From positions 1 through 5,009 of the forward strand of contig JANQEF010000217.1 in assembly GCA_028278465.1 (NCBI GenBank): a stretch of 5,009 nt of DNA, written 5' to 3'. Below the pieces are notes generated by a model. The model searched no databases. It had not been told where the DNA came from and saw only the letters and a program-made list of their open reading frames with translations. The position numbers and the translations under genes were made by a program. Below, piece after piece: positions 1-3,904 of this stretch (its first letter is position 1; each line of letters opens with the position of its first letter). The stretch is from Dehalococcoidia bacterium (GTDB lineage: Bacteria > Chloroflexota > Dehalococcoidia > Lucifugimonadales > Lucifugimonadaceae).

Positions 1-1
1 C

Positions 2-472
2 GACGGCGTGAAGCTGCTGGGCAGGTTCGAGAGCGCCGCCGGGACGCAGGTGTCTCTGCAGGAGAATCTCCGCGAATCGCTGGATCAGACCGACACCCAC
101 GCGGCGAAGTGGCGGGCCAACGTCGACCGCTACGTAGAGGAGCATGGCATCGACGCGCCGCCAGAGCCGGAGCCCGACCCGCCGGAGATCATGCGGATCG
201 ACGTGCCGGAGTCGCCGGCCGAGTTGGACCTGCAGCGCGAGGGGATCACCAGTGTCATCTGGGCGACGGGTTTCCGCTACGACTACTCGTGGATCAAGCT
301 GCCGCTGATCGCGCGGCGCGGCTACCCGGTGCAGCGCCGCGGCGTGACGGCGTGGCCAGGGCTGTACTTCACAGGCCTGCAGTGGATGTACTCGGCGAAG
401 TCGGCGCAGTTCATAGGCGTCAGCGAGGACGCTCAGTACGTGGCAGAGAGAATCGCAGCGGCGGCGGGGTGA
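2..472 (+). CDS. Flavin-dependent monooxygenase-like oxidoreductase (CzcO-type), C-terminal part, 5'-partial
   Basis: The reading frame is open from the window edge to a TGA at 470-472, giving 156 visible residues. The start lies upstream, so the GTG at 8 is probably an internal valine. Visible residues 83-99 contain a hydrophobic strand followed by ATGF (88-91) and FRYDYSWI. This is the ATG(F/Y) signature near the C-terminus of class B flavin monooxygenases and related NAD(P)H/FAD oxidoreductases. It is followed by RGYPVQRRGVTAWPGLYFTG, the typical substrate-side segment in which the protein asserts a cleaned-up surface and a final FAD-contacting strand, then SAKSAQFIGVSEDAQYVAERI, the family's terminal helix. 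Both N-terminal Rossmann GxGxxG motifs would be outside the window, as the family is normally about 350-450 residues. The likely role is cytosolic FAD- and NAD(P)H-dependent oxidation of a small molecule. Databases often label such proteins 'flavoprotein involved in K+ transport', a historical name. The substrate cannot be inferred. A proline/glutamate-rich stretch (residues 53-62) precedes the ATGF strand. Confidence 0.87.
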   Translation, partial: DGVKLLGRFESAAGTQVSLQENLRESLDQTDTHAAKWRANVDRYVEEHGIDAPPEPEPDPPEIMRIDVPESPAELDLQREGITSVIWATGFRYDYSWIKLPLIARRGYPVQRRGVTAWPGLYFTGLQWMYSAKSAQFIGVSEDAQYVAERIAAAAG

Positions 473-498
473 AGGGGTGGCGAAGGGCTAAGCGGTAT

Positions 499-521
499 CC
501 CCCTCGCAGCTTGGGAGGGGG
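499..521. repeat. Hairpin, 7-bp C/G stem
   Basis: CCCCCTC (499-505) pairs with GAGGGGG (515-521) around a 9-base loop. It begins 27 bases after the flavoprotein stop codon, and its 3' arm forms part of the G-rich run at 513-533. There is no U-tract after it, so it is not a standard intrinsic terminator, although it could block 3' exonucleases. The hairpin and a G-quadruplex would compete for the same guanines. Confidence 0.5.
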
Positions 522-533
522 TCAGGGGGAGGG
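513..533 (+). promoter_or_regulatory. Canonical G-quadruplex motif in the flavoprotein 3' region
   Basis: Four G-runs are arranged as G3-A-G5-TCA-G5-A-G3 on the + strand, so they would be present in any read-through mRNA of the flavoprotein gene. Loops of 1, 3 and 1 bases are the class expected to form stable parallel quadruplexes. The motif is read directly from the sequence. Folding and function (transcript 3' end, stalling, stability) are inference. Confidence 0.5.
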
Positions 534-618
534 TCGTTGGTTTCCTCCACCGGTCACCACGTTGTCTTTCCGACTGCGGGTCGAGGGATCTGACCGGAGA
601 CGAGATGAGACCGCTGAG

Positions 619-639
619 ATTCCGGATCAAGTCCGGAAT
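619..639. repeat. REP-like palindrome, 8-bp stem
   Basis: ATTCCGGA (619-626) and TCCGGAAT (632-639) form a perfect 8-bp stem around TCAAG. The sequence matches a style of intergenic palindrome (ATTCCGGA-TCAAG-TCCGGAAT followed by GAC) that I know to recur in many bacterial genomes, so it is likely one copy of a dispersed REP-like element. No U-tract follows. Confidence 0.6.
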
Positions 640-695
640 GACAAGTTGCGGCGTCTTTGCTGACTGATGTGAGCCCGCTTCTCCCTCATCCTGCG

Positions 696-716
696 CCTTC
701 TCCCGCCGGGAGAAGG
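696..716. repeat. Near-perfect palindrome, 10-bp arms
   Basis: The arms CCTTCTCCCG (696-705) and CGGGAGAAGG (707-716) are exactly complementary with a single central C. As RNA this would fold with a 9-bp stem or less, because the loop would otherwise be too tight. As DNA it could extrude as a cruciform or bind a dimeric protein. It belongs to the CTCCC/GGGAG hairpin type also seen at 1042-1064 and 1136-1160. Confidence 0.6.
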
Positions 717-722
717 AAGACC

Positions 723-766
723 GCCATCCTGAGCTAGCCTGCCCTGAGCGAAGCCCAAGGGAAGGG
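723..766. repeat. Dispersed-repeat unit with CCTGAGC / CCCTGAGCGAAG words
   Basis: GCCATCCTGAGC (723-734) is the exact reverse complement of 1183-1194, 460 bases away. It is followed by CCCTGAGCGA (742-751), which recurs directly at 858-867. Such CCTGAGCGAAG...GAAGGG words are typical of short intergenic repeats in many high-GC genomes. The unit looks like one complete or fragmentary copy in the orientation opposite to the copy at 1173-1194. Confidence 0.5.
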
Positions 767-773
767 TGCACTT

Positions 774-794
774 GGTCCGGCTGCAGCCGGGACC
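774..794. repeat. Strong palindrome with 14-bp perfect core
   Basis: CCGGCTGCAGCCGG (777-790) is a perfect 14-base palindrome. It is extended by GGT (774-776) pairing with ACC (792-794) across one bulged G (791). With its G+C content this is the most symmetric DNA element in the gap. It could be an operator-like dimer site or another dispersed palindrome. No U-tract follows. Confidence 0.5.
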
Positions 795-872
795 GGGCGC
801 GACAAATGGCCGCCAGACGCTGATCCAGAGAAAAGTCGCAGGTGGATCGGCGGTGTTCCCTGAGCGACGGGT

Positions 873-886
873 ACCCGCTTGCGGGT
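873..886. repeat. Short inverted repeat ACCCGC-TT-GCGGGT
   Basis: The 6-bp arms 873-878 and 881-886 are complementary with only two bases between them. The word CCCGCTTGC (874-882) recurs at 1006-1014, where it begins a second hairpin, so the two may derive from the same kind of element. Confidence 0.35.
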
Positions 887-942
887 GAGGGCCTCTAGAA
901 GGGCCGACTCGTCTTGTCAGGGCGAGTCTTCGCACCAGAGAT

Positions 943-970
943 CCTTCGACTCCGCTGCGCTTCGCTGAGG
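943..970. repeat. Dispersed-repeat unit CCTTCGAC...GCTGAGG
   Basis: The unit begins with CCTTCGAC (943-950), the same word as at 1173-1180, and ends with TTCGCTGAGG (961-970), an imperfect reverse complement of the CCTGAGCGAAG words at 743-753. Internal CGCTG is repeated. It appears to be a diverged relative of the units at 723-766 and 1173-1194. Confidence 0.45.
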
Positions 971-1003
971 AAACGCAGACGCCCCGATTTCATCAGGGCC
1001 GGG

Positions 1004-1038
1004 CGCCCGCTTGCAGACGCGGGTGGGTAAGTTTTTTT
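1004..1038 (+). terminator. Weak candidate intrinsic terminator (displaced T-run)
   Basis: Bases 1004-1010 and 1019-1025 can form a 7-bp GC-rich stem (one G-U pair) around an 8-base loop. A run of seven T residues (1032-1038) follows, but six bases lie between stem and T-run, which is longer than normal. It sits about 530 bases beyond the flavoprotein stop, with no gene in between, so it could stop residual read-through before the methyltransferase gene. A chance association in a hairpin-rich region is equally possible. Confidence 0.25.
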
Positions 1039-1041
1039 CTC

Positions 1042-1064
1042 CTCTCTCCCCTTGTGGGAGAGAG
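1042..1064. repeat. CT/GA hairpin, 9-bp perfect stem
   Basis: CTCTCTCCC (1042-1050) pairs with GGGAGAGAG (1056-1064) around CTTGT. A further GAGAGAGGGG stretch (1067-1076) gives a second possible 3' arm. The T7 run lies just upstream on the + strand, which is the wrong side for a terminator of a + strand transcript. Confidence 0.55.
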
Positions 1065-1079
1065 ATAGAGAGAGGGGAT

Positions 1080-1096
1080 GTCGGCTGGAGGCCGAC
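1080..1096. repeat. Short hairpin GTCGGC-TGGAG-GCCGAC
   Basis: A perfect 6-bp stem (1080-1085 with 1091-1096) with a 5-base loop lies directly after the 1042-1064 hairpin. Together they may be one compound repeat element. Confidence 0.4.
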
Positions 1097-1135
1097 GGCT
1101 CTTGATCAGGCGACCGGTTTCACCCTCTCCCTCGA

Positions 1136-1160
1136 TCCCTCTCCCATTAAGGGAGAGGGA
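1136..1160. repeat. CT/GA hairpin, 10-bp perfect stem
   Basis: TCCCTCTCCC (1136-1145) pairs perfectly with GGGAGAGGGA (1151-1160) around ATTAA. The 5' arm word CCCTCTCCC also occurs at 1123-1131, so a second register is possible. It is of the same type as 1042-1064 and 696-716, with different loops, as expected for members of a dispersed hairpin family. Confidence 0.55.
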
Positions 1161-1172
1161 AGAATCTACCAC

Positions 1173-1194
1173 CCTTCGACAAGCTCAGGATGGC
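1173..1194. repeat. Dispersed-repeat unit CCTTCGACAAGCTCAGGATGGC
   Basis: The unit carries CCTTCGAC (1173-1180), shared with 943-950, and GCTCAGGATGGC (1183-1194), the exact reverse complement of 723-734. I recognise this word combination as common in intergenic DNA of many high-GC bacteria. That copy-number expectation is background knowledge and not shown within this window beyond the copies listed. Confidence 0.5.
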
Positions 1195-1317
1195 AGATCG
1201 TGCCGCCTCCGGCGTCACCGGGCGCGGCAAGCGGCACCCCTACCAGGTCGTTGCCCCCCAACCACCCAATCCCGGCTAACATGCGCCGATCCTGTCGTTG
1301 AGCGACCACCGCATCCC

Positions 1318-1323
1318 AGGAGG
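1318..1323 (+). promoter_or_regulatory. Shine-Dalgarno site for the methyltransferase
   Basis: AGGAGG, fully complementary to the 16S anti-SD core, lies five bases before the ATG at 1329. It decides this start. The in-frame ATG at 1281 runs into TGA after six codons and so cannot be used. Confidence 0.85.
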
Positions 1324-1328
1324 CTCAG

Positions 1329-2147
1329 ATGACCAACTCGAACCGCGACAGCTACGCGCACGGATACGGCGACTCCACATCCCGGGTCCTTGGCGAGCGG
1401 AGCGCGGCAAAGAACGCCGCCTTCCTCCTGCCCCACCTGGAATCGGGGATGAAGCTGATCGACATCGGCAGCGGCCAGGGCAACATCACCATCGGCCTTG
1501 CAGAAGCGGTCAGCCCCGGCGAGGCGGTCGGCATCGAGATCGAGCCGAGCCAGGTGGAGATCGCCCGTGAAAACGCAAGCAAGGCCGGAGCATCGAACCT
1601 CAGTTTTGAAGTCGCCGACGCCTACGAGCTGCCATTCGATGACGCCCATTTCAACGCGGCCTTCATCCACACCGTCCTGGAGCATGTGAGCGAGCCGGTC
1701 AGGGTGCTCAACGAGGTCCGTCGCGTCCTGGCGCCGGACGGCGTGATCGGCATCCGCCACGGCGAACGCGGCGCATTCCCGGTCGTAGTCCCTCCCAACG
1801 CCACGGTCGAGAAGTTCCTGCATCGCAATGGAAACCCGCTCGTCGATCCGGGCATGGACACTCGGATCGGCAGGAAGCAGCAGCGAATGCTGCGAGAGGC
1901 CGGGTTCGATCGTGTCGAGACCAGGGTCGCGGCGAATCCTGATCCTGCCGGCATCCTGCTCTACGCAGAGCTGATCGAGCAGCGCATACCAAACTTCGTC
2001 GACCAGGGGATCTTCTCAGCCGAGGAGTTCGCGGACGACGAGTACATCGATGAGACCGTGGCCGAGATGCGCGCCTGGGCAAGCGACCCCGATGCGCAGT
2101 GGATCAACGCTCCGTGGTGGGAGTCTCTGGGGTGGAAGCGGTCTTGA
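1329..2147 (+). CDS. Class I SAM-dependent methyltransferase (UbiE/Methyltransf_11-like), substrate unknown
   Basis: This is a complete 272-residue soluble protein. Residues 43-54 (LIDIGSGQGNIT) are motif I, the glycine-rich SAM loop. GIEIE (68-72) ends strand 2 with the acidic residue that binds the ribose hydroxyls. ADAYELPFDD (96-105) is the motif II region that contacts the adenine, and FIHTVLEHVSEP (112-123) with LNEVRRVLAPDGVIGIRHG (127-145) are the post-II and III regions of the Methyltransf_11/UbiE type. These residues predict SAM-dependent methyl transfer in the cytosol. The acceptor is set by the last ~120 residues. These include a proline-rich turn (PVVVPPNATVEKF), a helix with IGRKQQRMLREAGF and an acidic, Trp-rich tail (AQWINAPWWESLGWK), and I do not recognise a specific subfamily. 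A quinone or other small molecule is more likely than DNA or RNA, as no target-recognition motif is seen. It is preceded by the repeat-rich gap and faces the kinase gene convergently, so it is probably monocistronic. Confidence 0.9.
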   Translation: MTNSNRDSYAHGYGDSTSRVLGERSAAKNAAFLLPHLESGMKLIDIGSGQGNITIGLAEAVSPGEAVGIEIEPSQVEIARENASKAGASNLSFEVADAYELPFDDAHFNAAFIHTVLEHVSEPVRVLNEVRRVLAPDGVIGIRHGERGAFPVVVPPNATVEKFLHRNGNPLVDPGMDTRIGRKQQRMLREAGFDRVETRVAANPDPAGILLYAELIEQRIPNFVDQGIFSAEEFADDEYIDETVAEMRAWASDPDAQWINAPWWESLGWKRS

Positions 2148-2172
2148 AAATAGCCGCCCACCGGAAGCTATT
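2147..2172 (-). terminator. Candidate terminator for the histidine kinase gene (minus strand)
   Basis: Read on the minus strand, AATAG and CTATT (outer arms) plus CCG and CGG (inner arms, loop GTGGG) give an eight-pair bulged stem followed by TT and a C, so the T-rich tail is short. It lies about 90 bases beyond the kinase stop and directly at the methyltransferase stop, in a convergent position where a shared terminator would be useful. Stem and tail are both weak. Confidence 0.27.
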
Positions 2173-2188
2173 ATCCGATGGACGGATA
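2172..2188. repeat. Small hairpin in the convergent intergenic region
   Basis: TATCCG (2172-2177) and CGGATA (2183-2188) pair perfectly around ATGGA. No T-run follows on either strand. It may add to the 3'-end structure of the two converging transcripts. Confidence 0.35.
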
Positions 2189-2260
2189 TACGCCTGGGTC
2201 TGTACGACGTGATATACGACCAGCGGCCGGGCCAGAGGGCAGGCTACGGCGCAGTTGATT

Positions 2261-3841
2261 CTACGAAGCGTCGGCGGAGACCACCGCCGGCCGGGGCGGA
2301 GTCAGGCGAAGGTCACGCAGCCTCTCGAGGCGGCGGATCTCCTTCTCAAGTGCGGGCTCGGCGGTGATCGCAGCGGCCGACTGTGCGCCTGCCCTGCGGG
2401 CTCCTGGCAGCTTAACACTCATCGTGGTGCCAACGCCCACTTCAGACTGGATGTCGATTGCGCCGTGGTGTGCATCGACGATCGCCTTCACGATGGAGAG
2501 GCCGAGGCCAAGACCGGACTGCGACTTCGTCGCGTCGTCGTCCATACGGTAGAACCGGTCAAACAGCTTCTGGCGCTCCGTCTCCGGAATGCCATCGCCC
2601 TGGTCAGCAACCGAGATCGTGACCTCGTCGCCCTCGAGCCTCGTCGACAGGGTGATCGAGCCGCCCTGCGGCGAGTACTTGGAAGCGTTGCTCAACAGGT
2701 TCAGCATCACCTGCATCACGCGCTTGCGGTCGCCGTGCAGCTCAACGTCCTTGTCGCAGTCGATCACGAGGTCCTGGCTGTTCGCGCTCAGCATCACCGC
2801 GGCCGAGTCGCTCACCTGCCCCAGCAGCTGGTCGAGCTCGAACCCTTCCTTCACGACCTCGAACCTGCCGGCCTCGATCCTCGTGATCTCGAGCATCTCC
2901 TCGATCAGCGAGTCGAGGTGGTCGCCGTTGCGGCGGATCAGGTCCAGGTGCTTCTGGTTCTTATCCGCCGACTCGCCACCCTGACGGCGCTTCAGAATAT
3001 CTGCGAAGCCCAGGATCGAGGCGAGCGGCGTGCGCAGCTCGTGCGAGACCATCGAGAGGAAGCGGTCACGCTCCTCGTTCAGCTGCTTGAGCTGCTGGTT
3101 CTCCAGCTCGAGCTGGTGAGCGACGATCTTCTCGTCAGCAAGAGCACGCTCGTGCGAGACGGCGCGCCTGCGGGAGCGGCCGAGCACGATGTCTGCCGAC
3201 AGCACCACTCCGAACAGGACGACGAATGCGCCGCCAAGCGTGCCGAACACGGTCGTGAACATGGAGGTGCGGGCGGAGGAGATGCGGGAGTCGAGCGTGC
3301 CGGTGACGTCACGCGAGACCTCGAGGATCTGCGACGGCGTGTTGGTGACGGCGTCGAAGAGCGGCAGGAAGGTCGATGTGACATCGCCGGTGGCCGCCTT
3401 GCCGTCGAGCGAGACGTACTTGACATCCTTGCTGAGGCCGGTTGCGACCATGCCCTGCGCCGCGACCTGGAAGGCGCCGCTGTCTACGGCGGCGGACGGC
3501 TCGGCGCCGACTGATGACCACAGCATCTCGCCTTCAGTGTCGTAGAGCGACAGGCGGACGATGTTCGAGCTCTGCAGGAAGGTCGAAAGGGCAAGGCCGC
3601 CGAGGCCGCCTGCCTGGGCTTCGGGCGCCGCGATGCCCGAGTTGATCTCGTCCGAGACTGCGAGGCCGGTGACGACGCCGGCGATCACCTGCGCGTCCCT
3701 GTTGGACTGCTCGCTGACGACGTTGATCAGGTTGGCCTCTTCATTCTTGCGGGCCGAGTTCGTGATGACGACGGCCGCGATGATGAAGATCGCCGTGCTG
3801 ACGATGAGGAATCCGGTCGTGAGTTTGAATCGGTTCTTCAT
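2261..3841 (-). CDS. Membrane-bound sensor histidine kinase (HisKA + HATPase_c) with extracytoplasmic sensor domain
   Basis: A complete 526-residue protein. Residues 4-10 are basic, and 11-27 form transmembrane helix 1. Residues 28-196 would lie outside the membrane. VRLSLYDTEGEMLWSS (95-110) and TFLPLFDAV...ILEVSRDVT (157-180) resemble the strand pairs of single-Cache/PAS-like extracytoplasmic sensors (inference). Helix 2 spans about 197-220. It leads into a highly charged, heptad-like segment (225-262), with no clear HAMP. The H-box FLSMVSHELRTP (261-272) carries phospho-acceptor His267. The N-box NLLSNASKYS (381-390) has Asn385, G1 is DQGDGIP (413-419), F is FDRFYR (427-432) and G2 is GLGLGLSI (443-450), so autokinase activity should be intact. 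A 46-residue tail (480-526) with an Arg/Glu-rich helix extends past the ATPase domain. The start places the first TM helix correctly, but no strong Shine-Dalgarno is near: AGGA lies about 16 bases upstream. No response regulator is next to it. Confidence 0.93.
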   Translation of the reverse strand: MKNRFKLTTGFLIVSTAIFIIAAVVITNSARKNEEANLINVVSEQSNRDAQVIAGVVTGLAVSDEINSGIAAPEAQAGGLGGLALSTFLQSSNIVRLSLYDTEGEMLWSSVGAEPSAAVDSGAFQVAAQGMVATGLSKDVKYVSLDGKAATGDVTSTFLPLFDAVTNTPSQILEVSRDVTGTLDSRISSARTSMFTTVFGTLGGAFVVLFGVVLSADIVLGRSRRRAVSHERALADEKIVAHQLELENQQLKQLNEERDRFLSMVSHELRTPLASILGFADILKRRQGGESADKNQKHLDLIRRNGDHLDSLIEEMLEITRIEAGRFEVVKEGFELDQLLGQVSDSAAVMLSANSQDLVIDCDKDVELHGDRKRVMQVMLNLLSNASKYSPQGGSITLSTRLEGDEVTISVADQGDGIPETERQKLFDRFYRMDDDATKSQSGLGLGLSIVKAIVDAHHGAIDIQSEVGVGTTMSVKLPGARRAGAQSAAAITAEPALEKEIRRLERLRDLRLTPPRPAVVSADAS

Positions 3842-3904
3842 AGTTGCTGTCGCTGTGTCCTCAGTCTGCGGTCTTCGGATACAGGTCCGTGCATCGGTCC
3901 GGGG
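3842..3904. other. Short spacer between surface-type protein and kinase genes
   Basis: Sixty-three bases separate the TAG of the upstream repeat-rich gene (3905-3907) from the kinase ATG on the same strand. No hairpin with a T-run and no convincing promoter was found, so co-transcription is plausible. The lack of a strong ribosome binding site in front of the kinase could mean low or coupled translation. Confidence 0.4.

Larger units (their letters stand above)
473..1328. other. Gene-free intergenic region rich in short palindromes
   Basis: This 856-base stretch between two same-strand genes has no credible coding region. Open frames that cross it have biased, low-complexity translations (Arg/Pro/Ser-rich), lack a convincing ribosome binding site and run through hairpins. 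It carries at least eight short inverted repeats, several repeated 8-12-base words in both orientations, one G-quadruplex motif and one T7 run. The organisation resembles places where dispersed intergenic palindromes have accumulated. No tRNA, transposase remnant or CRISPR spacing was seen. Whether the pieces are multicopy needs the rest of the genome. Confidence 0.7.

Noticed and set aside
433..935. Two minus-strand open frames in the repeat-rich gap
   Set aside because: They are made of translated hairpins and dispersed repeats (Ser/Arg/Pro-rich). No start signal or domain is seen.
1200..1237. Inverted repeat GTGCCGC / GCGGCAC with a 24-base loop
   Set aside because: The stem is only seven pairs with a long loop and alternative pairing partners, and nothing supports a riboswitch or leader structure.
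1251..1282. Possible promoter TTGCCC ... TAACAT ahead of the methyltransferase
   Set aside because: The spacing is 20 bases and both hexamers are partial matches, so it does not rise above chance in GC-rich DNA. A real start site is likely somewhere in this region but cannot be placed.
473..1328. CRISPR array
   Set aside because: Repeats are short palindromes of different sequence with irregular spacing. There is no constant repeat/spacer pattern.
1011..1332. Small + strand frames before the methyltransferase (possible leader peptide)
   Set aside because: They cross three hairpins and have no Shine-Dalgarno. Their low-complexity translation looks like repeat DNA.
1215..1823. Minus-strand open frame of 202 codons over the methyltransferase start
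   Set aside because: It overlaps a methyltransferase with clear SAM motifs and a perfect ribosome binding site. Its translation has no recognisable family.
2255..3514. Long open frame (about 419 codons) on the + strand across the kinase gene
   Set aside because: It is antisense to a kinase with every catalytic motif in order, and its translation is Arg/Leu/Val-rich without a domain. High GC and codon periodicity leave the opposite frame open.
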